NCBI RefSeq assembly: GCF_042680605.1
Contig: NZ_JBHUEE010000002.1
Span: forward strand, 620,001 to 684,000
DNA length: 64,000 nucleotides
Direction: 5' to 3'
DNA from: Allobogoriella deserti
Lineage (GTDB): Bacteria; Actinomycetota; Actinomycetes; Actinomycetales; Actinomycetaceae
Below the pieces are notes generated by a model. The model worked only from the letters and a program-made list of their open reading frames with translations, was not told where the DNA came from and did not search any database. Positions within the stretch are counted from its first letter, which is position 1, and each line of letters begins with the position of its first letter. Positions 8,429 to 16,754 of the stretch are shown in pieces. A program made the position numbers and the translations under genes.

Positions 8429-9100
8429 TCAGCGCTCGCCGGGCTCGGCCGGCCGTTCGGTGCGCCGGGCGTAGTACGTCCACGGGAACCACCCATCGCC
8501 GACGACGTGCCAGCCGTCGGCCTCCATGCGGGCGCGGCGCGGACCGAGTGCCGTCACGCGCCGGTGCTCCCACTGAACGGTGTCCTTGACGAGATCATGG
8601 AAGAAGGGCCCGTACCCGATCGAGTGCCAGCCCTGGCGGCCGTAGCGTGCGAGCTCGTCCATCTCGTCGAAGGCCGTCACGGGTGACAGGCGCCAAACCT
8701 CGCCCTCGTCCGGTGAGGTCGCGACCGCGCCGGAGGCTGAGTCCGGGCCGAGGCCGAACCGCTGCTGCGCCGCCTGACGGGTCATGCCGAGCCGTGCGCC
8801 GATACGGCTCCAGCTCACGCGCTGCCGGCGGGCGCCCGCAACCGCTTCCCGCAACAACGCGGAGGACTCCTCGGCCAGCACATTCGTGAACTCGACGAGC
8901 TCCTCAGAAGCGACCGCGTCGCCGTGCTCCTGACGCCGGACGGCCTCCGGGCGCGACTCGGCGATCACGGTCCGGAGTGCCTCCCGCACCGCCATTCGGG
9001 ACTCCTCTATCCGTGCTTCCTCACCCGTTGCCTCGTTCGCTCGCTGCGGGTCCGGCGAGGGGGCGCCTTCCGGTCCCGGCCGGGCGGCCTCATTGGTCAC
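8429..9100 (-). CDS. Helix-turn-helix protein of unknown function
   Basis: The product (223 residues) has a charged N-terminal third. A central helix-turn-helix follows (SWSRIGARLGMTRQAAQQRFG), of the short type found in many actinobacterial DNA-binding proteins. A C-terminal WHSIGYGPFFHDLV and WFPWTYYARR segment has no recognisable domain. GTG 9100 is favoured because GGAGGT lies 4 nt upstream. The start lies inside the 3' end of the small membrane protein gene (11-nt overlap), so the two are coupled. A pair of inverted repeats upstream of the operon may be its own operator. Confidence 0.7.
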   Translation of the reverse strand: MTNEAARPGPEGAPSPDPQRANEATGEEARIEESRMAVREALRTVIAESRPEAVRRQEHGDAVASEELVEFTNVLAEESSALLREAVAGARRQRVSWSRIGARLGMTRQAAQQRFGLGPDSASGAVATSPDEGEVWRLSPVTAFDEMDELARYGRQGWHSIGYGPFFHDLVKDTVQWEHRRVTALGPRRARMEADGWHVVGDGWFPWTYYARRTERPAEPGER

Positions 9101-9386
9101 CGTTACCTCCGCGACCACAGTGCGCGTCGTCGTCCGGGCGCCGCAGTCGCGCCGGGCCACGAGACCTCGGGGCCAGCGCGACGGTCGTCGCACCCATCGC
9201 CGCCACACCGACGAGCGCGAGCACGATGAGCGCGATCGTGATCCAGAGCGTCTCGATTCTCATCGACACGAGAAGCAGCGCGAAGATGGGCGGCAGGAAC
9301 AGCGCGGGGACGAGTGCGGCCCAACGAGTGCTGCGACCGGACTCTCCCTCGCCGGGCGGCCGGAGGAGTGGTGTCTGCTCGTCCAT
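9090..9386 (-). CDS. Small membrane protein upstream of HTH gene
   Basis: The 98-residue product has two hydrophobic segments (about residues 23-41 and 47-70: LVPALFLPPIFALLLVS and LWITIALIVLALVGVAAMGA). These are followed by a basic, cysteine-containing tail. No family is recognised. It is the first gene of a two-gene operon with the HTH protein. The promoter is probably TTGACG-17-GATAGT on this strand with a start 8 nt before ATG 9386, so the message would be nearly leaderless. The gene could encode a membrane sensor or partner of the HTH protein, but this is inference. Confidence 0.65.
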   Translation of the reverse strand: MDEQTPLLRPPGEGESGRSTRWAALVPALFLPPIFALLLVSMRIETLWITIALIVLALVGVAAMGATTVALAPRSRGPARLRRPDDDAHCGRGGNGDQ

Positions 9387-9387
9387 G

Positions 9388-9435
9388 TGTCAACACTATC
9401 TTGACATCACCGCCGTACGTCAAGCGCAGGTTGAC
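9388..9435. promoter_or_regulatory. Tandem inverted-repeat operator (TGTCAA-N7-TTGACA type)
   Basis: Two inverted repeats with the same 7-nt spacer occur here: TGTCAA at 9388-9393 with TTGACA at 9401-9406, and GTCAA at 9419-9423 with TTGAC at 9431-9435. Their centres are 30 bp apart, about three helical turns, so two dimers would bind on the same DNA face. They cover the promoter of the leftward membrane-protein/HTH operon. Autoregulation by the HTH protein is likely but unproven. Confidence 0.6.
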
Positions 9436-9530
9436 AGACCGGCCGCCCCGCCGCCATCCGTCGCTGTCGACGGGCGAGCCGCGCGTTGCGCCTCTACGCT
9501 CGCCAGCACCGACGAATGACGGAGGCACTG

Positions 9531-10385
9531 ATGCTGGCGCAGCTGGTCCGCAAGCTGGAAGAACTGACGGCCCTGGATGATGTCGTCGATCGCGTATCCG
9601 ACCTGGCGAACTCGGCGCTGCCGCCGGGTGAGCTCAAGGACGCCCTGCACGGCAAGCATCTGGGGCACGCGTTGCACCCTGCGCTGGTGGCGCTGCCGAT
9701 CGGGTTCACCATCGCCGCCACGCTGCTGGACTTCTGCGGTGACGAGCAGGATCGCCCGGCCGCCCGACGCCTCGTTGGGGCGGCGCTCCTCCTCACGCCA
9801 CCGACCGCGGCCTCCGGGATGGCGGACTTCTCCGAGCTCGGGCAGAGCAAGCGGCCGAAGCGCGTAGGCCTGGTGCACGCCGGAACCAACGCCGCCGCCT
9901 CCGTGTTCTTCACCGGAAGCTGGCTGGCGCGGCGAGCCGGTCGGCACCGGACCGGGCAGGCGCTCAGCCTCCTCGGGCTGACCGGTCTCGGTCTCGGCGG
10001 GTACCTCGGCGGCCACCTGGCCTACAGCCAGGCCGTCGGCGTGAACCGGAACGCTGATCACACGCCGGAGCCGTCGAGCTGGACCGACGTCGCCGGGATC
10101 GACGAGCTCGCCGACGGTCCGATCCGCGTCGAGGTCGCCGGACAGCCCGTGATGCTGGCGAAAGCCGACGACGGCCGCACCTACGCCGTCGGCGCCGTGT
10201 GCAGTCACCTGGCCGGCGACCTCGCCGAGGGCGAGCTGACCGGGGACTGCGTGGTGTGCCCGCTGCACGGCAGCACCTTCCGGCTGCAGGACGGCGGCGT
10301 CGTCTCCGGCCCGGCCACCGCGGCGGTCCCCGCCTACGACGTCCAGACGCTCGGCGACCGGGTCACGATCCGCGCACAGAACTGA
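9531..10385 (+). CDS. DUF2231 membrane domain fused to a Rieske [2Fe-2S] domain
   Basis: The first 170 residues contain hydrophobic segments of a DUF2231-like membrane domain (GHALHPALVALPIGFTIAATLLDF, ALSLLGLTGLGLGGYLGG). The C-terminal 100 residues form a Rieske domain with ligands C224-x-H226 and C243-x-x-H246 (CSHLAGDL and CVVCPLHG). This is probably a membrane-anchored electron carrier whose partner is not encoded nearby. ATG 9531 is chosen because GGAGG (9521-9525) lies 5 nt upstream; an ATG at 9516 is less well placed. The gene is divergent from the membrane-protein/HTH operon and convergent with the sugar operon. Confidence 0.88.
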   Translation: MLAQLVRKLEELTALDDVVDRVSDLANSALPPGELKDALHGKHLGHALHPALVALPIGFTIAATLLDFCGDEQDRPAARRLVGAALLLTPPTAASGMADFSELGQSKRPKRVGLVHAGTNAAASVFFTGSWLARRAGRHRTGQALSLLGLTGLGLGGYLGGHLAYSQAVGVNRNADHTPEPSSWTDVAGIDELADGPIRVEVAGQPVMLAKADDGRTYAVGAVCSHLAGDLAEGELTGDCVVCPLHGSTFRLQDGGVVSGPATAAVPAYDVQTLGDRVTIRAQN

Positions 10386-10403
10386 CGGCTGGGCGATCCC
10401 GGC

Positions 10404-11441
10404 TCAGGCCGAGACGATGTCGACCGGGTGGCCGCGGCGGGCCGAGGCGTAGGCGGCCTCGACGATCCGGGTGGTGCGCACCCCCACCGCCCCGTCCGGC
10501 TGCGGCGCACGGCCGGTGCGCAGCGCATCGACGAACTCGGCGACCAGCAGCCCGTCCAGGTCCGTCCCGTAAGGCAACCAGAGCGGCGACCGCCGGGGCT
10601 GGGAGAACCCGTCGACGCGCTGGGTGAACGCGTCCAGGTCCGCGACTCCGTCCGAACCGACGACCTGGAGCGTCAGTCCGCCCCACGTGGGGTAGTCGTC
10701 GGGCTTGGACCAGCTGCAGTCGACGGTCACGACCACGCCGCCGTCGTAGGCGATCGAGACCAGTCCGGCCGTCTCGGCACCGGCACGGTCGGCGTGCAGC
10801 ACCTGGTTGGACTGGGCGTAGACGCTGCGCGGCTCGGCCCCGCCGAGCAGGGCGTCCATGAGATCGGCGACGTGGACGGTGTGGTCCGTCATCGCCCCGC
10901 CACCGGCGAGCGCCGGGTCCGCGAACCAGGCCCGCCCGGCCGGAAGTTGCCCGTTGTTCGTCCCGGTGACCGCGCACAGCTCGCCGAGCGCGCCGTCGGC
11001 GACTCTCTCGCGCAGCGCCGCGAAGGCGGGTGAGAACCGCACCGGGAACGCCACCATCAGAGCCGCACCAGCCTCTGCGCAGGCCGCGACCATGGCCTCG
11101 GCGTCGGCCACCGAGGTGGCAAGCGGCTTCTCGCACAGCACGTGAGCGCCGGCAGCGGCGGCGCGCTCGACGTAGGGCCGGTGCCGGGCATTCTCGGAGC
11201 AGACGACGACGCCGTCCGGCTCCCAGGCCAACAGCTCGTCGAGCGTCTCGACGTAGTCGGCGCCGAGGTCCCGCGCCATCGCGGCACCGCCGCTCTCGCC
11301 GGGCCGGTCGCCGTGGTCGGGATCCGTGGTGAGCACGTCGACACCGGGAAGGGCAAGCAGGTTGCGGACATAGGCGACGGCGTGGGTGTGCGCGAACGAG
11401 GCGACACCGATCCGCAGCGGCGTGGTCGTCCGGGCGATCAT
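10404..11441 (-). CDS. Gfo/Idh/MocA family dehydrogenase (third of three)
   Basis: The 345-residue protein has an N-terminal NAD(P)-binding Rossmann fold (RIGVASFAHTHAVAYVRN) and the diagnostic CEKPLATS motif near residue 105. The C-terminal dehydrogenase domain has an ADLMDALLGG helix. The family oxidises or epimerises sugars, inositols and related polyols. Its ATG overlaps the stop of the preceding paralogue (ATGA) and GGAGGG lies 6 nt upstream. It is the last gene of the ROK-controlled operon. Its divergence from the two neighbouring paralogues suggests a sequential pathway rather than redundancy. Confidence 0.88.
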   Translation of the reverse strand: MIARTTTPLRIGVASFAHTHAVAYVRNLLALPGVDVLTTDPDHGDRPGESGGAAMARDLGADYVETLDELLAWEPDGVVVCSENARHRPYVERAAAAGAHVLCEKPLATSVADAEAMVAACAEAGAALMVAFPVRFSPAFAALRERVADGALGELCAVTGTNNGQLPAGRAWFADPALAGGGAMTDHTVHVADLMDALLGGAEPRSVYAQSNQVLHADRAGAETAGLVSIAYDGGVVVTVDCSWSKPDDYPTWGGLTLQVVGSDGVADLDAFTQRVDGFSQPRRSPLWLPYGTDLDGLLVAEFVDALRTGRAPQPDGAVGVRTTRIVEAAYASARRGHPVDIVSA

Positions 11442-12448
11442 GCGGCACCCTCCAGGGTCGGTGCGAGCTCGACGGCGTCCCCGCTGAGCAGGGACGCGTT
11501 CGCCGCTTCGGCGAGGCGGACGGCCGCCACCCCGTCCTCGGCGCCGACGCGCGCGGGTGCCCCGCCGCGGACGGCCGTCGCAAGCTCGCGCAGCTCGGTC
11601 AGGTACGGGTCCTCGGTGAAGGAGGTGCCCGGCAGCAGGCCGTGGCTCTCCCCGGCGGCGCCGGTGTCCAGGCGCAGAGGGGCGTGCTCGGCGGAGTCGT
11701 GCCGGACGAAGCCCTCCGAGCCCGCCACCTCGAAGGTGGTGCGAAAGGCGCTGCCGGGCGCGGCCCACGTGCCGGTGACGTAGCTCAGCGCTCCCGAGGC
11801 GTGGGTGAGCACCACCTGTGCGCTGACGACGCCGAGCCGGTCCGTCCGGTCCGGGGTGACGGACTGGCGGGCGAAGACGCGGACCACCTCCCCCGCGGTC
11901 CACCGGGCGAAGTCCAGGTCGTGGATCATCTGGTCCATGACGATCCCGCCGGACAGGCGCGGGTCCGCGAACCAGGGCTTGACCGGGCGGGCGCCGAGCC
12001 GGGTGAACCGCTGGACCGCGATCTCGCCGACGCCCCCGGCGGCGACGTGCTCGCGCATGGCCGCGTAGGCCGGGAAGAACCGCACCACGTGCGCCGGGTA
12101 GAGCGCCAGGCCCGCCGACCGCGCGGCTTCGACAAGCTCTCCGGCCTCGGCCGAGGTCAGCGCCAGCGGCTTCTCGCAGATGACGTCCAGCCCCGCGGCG
12201 AAGGCGGCGCGGACCACCTCGCCGTGCGTATAGGTCGGGGTGGCGACGTCGACGACGTCGGCACCGTCGAACGCCTCCGCGCGGGTGTCCACCACCGTTC
12301 CGCCGCCATGCGCGGCGACGAGTTCGCCCGCGCCGTCGTGGGAGTACACCCGTACGTCGGCGCCCAGCGTGAGCCAGGCGTCGATGTGGGCGTTCGCGAT
12401 CCCGCCGGCGCCGATCAGGGCGACGCGCGGTCCGTCCTCGGTCCTCAC
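11438..12448 (-). CDS. Gfo/Idh/MocA family dehydrogenase (second of three)
   Basis: The 336-residue enzyme begins RTEDGPRVALIGAGGIANAHIDAW (Rossmann fold). It carries CEKPLALT at about residues 91-98 and a conserved HDLDFARW segment that aligns with the substrate-binding His/Asp region of the family. GTG 12448 overlaps the stop of the upstream paralogue, and AAGGAGG lies about 9 nt before it. It probably acts on the sugar imported by the ABC system in the same operon; the substrate is not predictable. Confidence 0.88.
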   Translation of the reverse strand: MRTEDGPRVALIGAGGIANAHIDAWLTLGADVRVYSHDGAGELVAAHGGGTVVDTRAEAFDGADVVDVATPTYTHGEVVRAAFAAGLDVICEKPLALTSAEAGELVEAARSAGLALYPAHVVRFFPAYAAMREHVAAGGVGEIAVQRFTRLGARPVKPWFADPRLSGGIVMDQMIHDLDFARWTAGEVVRVFARQSVTPDRTDRLGVVSAQVVLTHASGALSYVTGTWAAPGSAFRTTFEVAGSEGFVRHDSAEHAPLRLDTGAAGESHGLLPGTSFTEDPYLTELRELATAVRGGAPARVGAEDGVAAVRLAEAANASLLSGDAVELAPTLEGAA

Positions 12449-13683
12449 TGGCTGTTCTCCTCCTTCTCGGGGTCCGGCACGCCAGGGTTCGGCCTTGCCA
12501 CGTCCCGGGCAGCGGGAGCCGCTCCGCCGGCCGCCGCGGTGCCGTCCGGACCGACCGGTGGCGGGATCCGGACCGGCACGCTGCCCGCGCGGATGGACTC
12601 GGTGCCGCACACGCCGGTCGCGACCGCCGCCCGGGCGTCCAGCGGCGTCGTCCGCGGCGTCGCCCCGCCGCGGACGGCGGCGCAGAACTCCGCGATGATG
12701 GAGGCGTCGGCACCACCGTGGCCGCCGATGCCGCCGGCGACCGGGACGGTGAGGTGCCCCTCCGGCTCGAAGTTCGTGCGGCGGTTCCAGACCTTGATCT
12801 CCGCGCCGTCGAGGTCGCCGAAGTTCTCCAGCCGGCCCGCGGTGCCGATCACCGTGTAGTTGCGCCAGTAGTCCGGAGTGAAGTGGCACTGCGTGTAGCT
12901 CGCGAGGACTCCGTTGTCGAGATGCATCTGGAGCATCGAGGTGTCCTCGACGTCGACGACGGGGTTGAGCTCGCGCAACGCTGTCGGCGGCCAGTTGTCG
13001 TAGGAGAACCAGTCGGGCATCCGGCGGTCGGAGTTGTCGCGCCGATCGGTGATCGAGCCGTAGACCTGCAGCGCGCCCATCCCGACGACGAGATCCGTGT
13101 GCCCGCCGGCCAGCCAGTGGATGACGTCGATGTCGTGCGCGCCCTTCTGCAGCAGCAGTCCGGTGGCGCGGGAGGCGTCGGCGTGCCAGTCCTTGAAGTA
13201 GTAGTCACCGCCGTGGCCGACGAAGTGCCGGCACCAGACGGTCATCACCTCGCCGATGGCGCCGTCCTCGATGAGCCGGCGCATCTCGGTGACGACCGGG
13301 ACGTGGCGCATGTTGTGCCCGGGCACGAGGAGCATGCCGGAGCGGGCCTGGGCCGCGAGGATGGCGTCGCAGTCGGCCAGCGTCGTGGCCATCGGCTTCT
13401 CGAGGTAGACGGGCACACCGGCATCGAGGAGGTCGACGGCGACCGACGCGTGCCGATCGTCCGGGGTGAGCACGAGGACACCGTCGAGGCCGGCGTCGAG
13501 CAGGTCGCGGTGGTCGGCGACGGTGCTCACCGCCGCACCGAACAACTCTTCCGCCCGCTCCCGTGCCCGGGGGTCCGGGTCGGCCGCGGCGACCACCCGG
13601 GCCCCGGCCGCGCCGGCGTGCGTGGCGAGCCGTGCGCGGGCCCCGACGCCGACGACGCCGAGCCGCAGCTGCGCCCCGCTCAT
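12445..13683 (-). CDS. Gfo/Idh/MocA family dehydrogenase (first of three)
   Basis: At 412 residues this is the longest of three tandem paralogues. It has a Rossmann start (LRLGVVGVGARARLATHAG), LEKPMATTLADCDAIL, and HDIDVIHWLAGG in the catalytic region. A proline- and alanine-rich tail (after about residue 375) is unlike its neighbours and may be disordered. The ATG at 13683 overlaps the permease stop (ATGA). Homologues of this length with a DWFSYDNWPP-like segment occur in polysaccharide or inositol utilisation loci. Function in the operon's sugar pathway is inferred. Confidence 0.87.
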   Translation of the reverse strand: MSGAQLRLGVVGVGARARLATHAGAAGARVVAAADPDPRARERAEELFGAAVSTVADHRDLLDAGLDGVLVLTPDDRHASVAVDLLDAGVPVYLEKPMATTLADCDAILAAQARSGMLLVPGHNMRHVPVVTEMRRLIEDGAIGEVMTVWCRHFVGHGGDYYFKDWHADASRATGLLLQKGAHDIDVIHWLAGGHTDLVVGMGALQVYGSITDRRDNSDRRMPDWFSYDNWPPTALRELNPVVDVEDTSMLQMHLDNGVLASYTQCHFTPDYWRNYTVIGTAGRLENFGDLDGAEIKVWNRRTNFEPEGHLTVPVAGGIGGHGGADASIIAEFCAAVRGGATPRTTPLDARAAVATGVCGTESIRAGSVPVRIPPPVGPDGTAAAGGAAPAARDVARPNPGVPDPEKEENSQ

Positions 13684-14543
13684 CCCTTGGTCCCCGACAG
13701 TGCGATGCCTTGGACGAAGTGGCGCTGCAGCAGGATGTAGACGAGCAGCATCGGCAGGCTGGCGAGCAACGAGCCGGCCATGAGCACCGGGTAGTTGGTG
13801 AGGAACTGCCCCTGCAGGGTGGTCAGGCCGGCGCTGATCGGCATGACGGACGGGTCGGTGTTGACCACGAGGGGCCAGAGCAGGTCGTTCCACGCGTGCA
13901 TGAGGGTGATGACGGCCAGGGCGGCGAGCGCGGGCCGGACGAGCGGGAGCATGATGGACCAGTAGATCCGCAGCCGGCCGGCGCCGTCCAGCAGCGCCGC
14001 CTCCTCCAGCTCCTTGGGGATGGTCAGGAAGAACTGGCGCAGCAGGAAAGTCCCGAACGCGGAGAACATGCCCGGCAGCACCAGCGCGGTCAGGGTGTTG
14101 AGCAGGCCGAGCTCGACCATGATCTCGTACTGCGGCAGCACCAGCAGCTGGGTGGGGACCATGAGCACCGACAGGAACAGCGCGAAGAGGAGATTCCGGC
14201 CGGGGAACTCGAGCCGGGCGAAGGCGTAGGCCGCCAACGAGCACATGACGAGCTGGCCCAGCGTGCGCGCGAGCGCCACGAGCACGGAGTTGCCGAGCTG
14301 CTCGGCGAACGGCAGGACCTGGAAGACCTCGGTGAAGGCGTCCCACCGCCACTGCGCGGGCAGCACCGAGACCGGCACCGCGATCGCCTCGGCCTGCGTC
14401 TTGAACGCGGTGAGGATCTGCCAGACGAACGGGAAGACCATGACGACGACGCCGGCCAGCAGCACCGCATGCGTCGCCACGCTCCCGGCCCGGGTGCCGC
14501 GGGCGGATCCCCGGTTGGGTCGGACGGGTGCCGGCTCACGCAT
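13680..14543 (-). CDS. Sugar ABC transporter permease (MalG family)
   Basis: The 287-residue protein has six predicted membrane segments and the EAA loop (EEAALLDGAGRLRIYWSIMLPLVRP, about residues 190-214) that docks with the ATPase. The C-terminal sequence VQGIALSGTKG is typical of MalG-type carbohydrate permeases. It overlaps the upstream MalF-type permease gene by 8 nt and the downstream dehydrogenase gene by 4 nt. No ATP-binding subunit is encoded in the operon; actinobacteria often share one MsiK-like ATPase encoded elsewhere. Confidence 0.92.
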   Translation of the reverse strand: MREPAPVRPNRGSARGTRAGSVATHAVLLAGVVVMVFPFVWQILTAFKTQAEAIAVPVSVLPAQWRWDAFTEVFQVLPFAEQLGNSVLVALARTLGQLVMCSLAAYAFARLEFPGRNLLFALFLSVLMVPTQLLVLPQYEIMVELGLLNTLTALVLPGMFSAFGTFLLRQFFLTIPKELEEAALLDGAGRLRIYWSIMLPLVRPALAALAVITLMHAWNDLLWPLVVNTDPSVMPISAGLTTLQGQFLTNYPVLMAGSLLASLPMLLVYILLQRHFVQGIALSGTKG

Positions 14544-15480
14544 ACTCGACCCACCTTCGCTGCAGTCGGAACTGAATCGCGGTCAGCGCCGCGATGAGGA
14601 TCATGAGCAGGAACGCCATGGCGGTGGCCGGCCCCTTCGTGTTGTCCACGAACGCCGTCTCGTAGAAGAGCGTGACGATCGACTGCGTGGCGTTGTAGGC
14701 GGGGTTGGCGCCCGAGCTCTGCGACATCACATAGATGAGGTCGAAGATCTGCAGCGTCGCGATGACGTTGATGACGGTGCAGAAGAAGATGCTCGGGCTC
14801 AGCAGCGGCAGCGTGATGTGCCAGAACCGACGCAGCGGACCGGCACCGTCGATCTCGGCCGCCTCGCTGTAGTGGGTGGGGATGGCCTTGATGCCGGCGA
14901 TGAAGATGACGAGGTAGTAGCCGATCTGGGACCAGACCTGCACCGCGCCGATGGCCACGAGCGCCGTCGCCGGGTTCGCCACCCAGTACGTGCCGGAGAT
15001 GCCGAACATCTCGAGGAAGGAGTTGAGCAGGCCGTACTCGCCGTTGTACAGCCACTTCCAGACCATGCCGCTGGCCACCGGCAAGGTGATGAACGGGATG
15101 AAGTACAGCGCGCGGTAGACGGAGACGCCGCGCAGGCCGGGCTTGTTCAGCAGCGCGGCGATGACGATCGCGGCCGGGATGACGAGCAGGCCGATGGCCA
15201 TGTAGCACAGCGTGTTGACCAGAGCTCGCCAGAACACCTCCGAGGAGAAGACGGAGAGATAGTTGTCGAGCCCGGTGAACGTGTTGCCACCGAACGGACC
15301 CCAGTCGGTGAAGCTGAGCGCGAAGGTGGCCAGCGCCGGGTAGAGGTAGAGCGCGAAGAGCCCGATCGCCACGGGCGCGACGAAGAGGTAGCTGACGACC
15401 GCGGTGCGTCGTCGCGCGGATGTACCGCGGACCGGGGGCGTCACAGTGGTCGCGGCCGGTGCCGCCGTCGTCGTGGTCAC
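14536..15480 (-). CDS. Sugar ABC transporter permease (MalF/UgpA family)
   Basis: The 314-residue protein carries about six hydrophobic segments, beginning YLFVAPVAIGLFALYLYPALATFALSF. Its EAA loop reads YSEAAEIDGAGPLRRFWHITLPLLSP. It pairs with the MalG-type permease to form the membrane channel for a periplasmic-type sugar importer. GTG 15480 overlaps the stop of the binding-protein gene (GTGA), which marks it as the start despite a long alanine/threonine-rich N-terminus. Confidence 0.92.
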   Translation of the reverse strand: MTTTTAAPAATTVTPPVRGTSARRRTAVVSYLFVAPVAIGLFALYLYPALATFALSFTDWGPFGGNTFTGLDNYLSVFSSEVFWRALVNTLCYMAIGLLVIPAAIVIAALLNKPGLRGVSVYRALYFIPFITLPVASGMVWKWLYNGEYGLLNSFLEMFGISGTYWVANPATALVAIGAVQVWSQIGYYLVIFIAGIKAIPTHYSEAAEIDGAGPLRRFWHITLPLLSPSIFFCTVINVIATLQIFDLIYVMSQSSGANPAYNATQSIVTLFYETAFVDNTKGPATAMAFLLMILIAALTAIQFRLQRRWVEYA

Positions 15481-16754
15481 GCGTTCGCCTCCGCCTCGAG
15501 GACTCGTTCCATCTCGGCCGCCAGCGCCCGGGAGGCGTCCGCGATATTGCGGCCGGGGTCGCCGATCCAGGCCGGGGCCAGGTAGGTCTCCTGCAGCCGT
15601 TCCCAGGCGTTCGTCTCCATCGACGCCGGATACGCGGTGGCGTCGGGGATCTGATCGATGAAGGCCTGGAGGTTGAACTCCGGGCGGGAGGCGAGGTACT
15701 CGCCCTCGGTGCCCGCGAAGCTCGGCAGGATCGAGCCGCTGGCGCCCTGGATCTCGCCGACCTCGCGGCCCGCGAGGAACTTGACGAACTCGTACGCGGC
15801 GTCGGGGAACGGCGTCCGGGCGTTGACCGCGTTGGCCAGGCCGTGGATGACGTTGCCGCGACGCCGCCCGGCCGGCAGCACGGCGATGCCGGTGCGCTCG
15901 CGCACCGCCGGGTCGTCGTAGGCCTGGACGGCGTCGTTCGGCAGGCCGTAGTACATGGCGACCTGACCGCCGAGGAACAGGGCGCGGCCGTCGGTGTCGG
16001 CGGTGGCCATGGCGTTCGGGGCGAGACCGGAATTGACCATGTCGGTCCAGAACTCCAGCCCGCCAATGGTCTCCTCGGCGGCGAAGCCGGAACGGGCGCC
16101 GTCGAGCACCCAGCCCTCGTTCTGGAAGATCGCCGGGTAGAGGTTGCGCTGCCGGTCGAGGGCCGAGCTGATCCCGTACTGCCCGCGGGCGGGGTCGCGG
16201 AACTCGGCGACGGCGTCCCGGACGGTCTGCCAGGTCCACGTCTCGTCGGGGTAGGGCACACCGGCGCGGTCGAAGAGCTCGGTGTTGTAGTAGAGCGCGA
16301 TGCAGTCGTAGTCCTTGGGGATGGCGTACTGCTCGCCCTCGAACGCGTACAGGTCGACGAGGTTCTCGGGGTGGTCGGCGGCCAGGTCGACACCGTCGGC
16401 GGCGAGCCGGTCGCCGAGCGGCAGCAGCGTGTCGTAGTAGGAGAACCGTTGGATGTTCGGGGCGTTCATCCAGAACACGTCGGGCGCGCCGCCGCCGGTG
16501 ATGGAGGTCTGCAGCCGGGTCCAGTAGGTGGTGAACGGGGTGAGCTGGAGGGTGATCTCGATGTCCGGGTGCTCGCGCCGGAACGCGGCAACGATCTCCT
16601 GCATCGCGGGGAGCTGGAGCTGGTCCCAGATGCCGTAGGAGATCCGGGCGACGCCGGCCGGCCGGGGTCCGGCGTCCTGTTCCCGCGAGCACGCCGCGGT
16701 GGTGGCGCCGGCCACGGCCAGTGCCGCGCCGCCGAGGAACGTCCGCCGTCTCAT
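15477..16754 (-). CDS. Sugar ABC transporter substrate-binding lipoprotein
   Basis: The 425-residue precursor has a twin-arginine-like start (MRRRTFLGGAALAVAGATTAAC) whose Cys fits a lipobox, so it may be exported and lipidated. The mature part has cluster 1 solute-binding features (ISYGIWDQLQLPAMQEIVAAFRREHPDIEI, GGGAPDVFWMNAPNIQ, AYEFVKFLAG). It captures the sugar for the two permeases encoded downstream. ATG 16754 overlaps the stop of the ROK regulator gene (ATGA). Confidence 0.92.
   Translation of the reverse strand: MRRRTFLGGAALAVAGATTAACSREQDAGPRPAGVARISYGIWDQLQLPAMQEIVAAFRREHPDIEITLQLTPFTTYWTRLQTSITGGGAPDVFWMNAPNIQRFSYYDTLLPLGDRLAADGVDLAADHPENLVDLYAFEGEQYAIPKDYDCIALYYNTELFDRAGVPYPDETWTWQTVRDAVAEFRDPARGQYGISSALDRQRNLYPAIFQNEGWVLDGARSGFAAEETIGGLEFWTDMVNSGLAPNAMATADTDGRALFLGGQVAMYYGLPNDAVQAYDDPAVRERTGIAVLPAGRRRGNVIHGLANAVNARTPFPDAAYEFVKFLAGREVGEIQGASGSILPSFAGTEGEYLASRPEFNLQAFIDQIPDATAYPASMETNAWERLQETYLAPAWIGDPGRNIADASRALAAEMERVLEAEANA

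Noticed and set aside
9093..9519. Plus-strand genes opposite the membrane-protein/HTH operon
   Set aside because: They are antisense to well-supported genes, lack ribosome-binding sites and read as arginine-rich shadow protein.
12445..14352. A large fusion of a permease and a dehydrogenase
   Set aside because: The upstream part is an out-of-frame reading of the MalG-type permease with arginine- and alanine-rich sequence; the dehydrogenase starts at ATG 13683.
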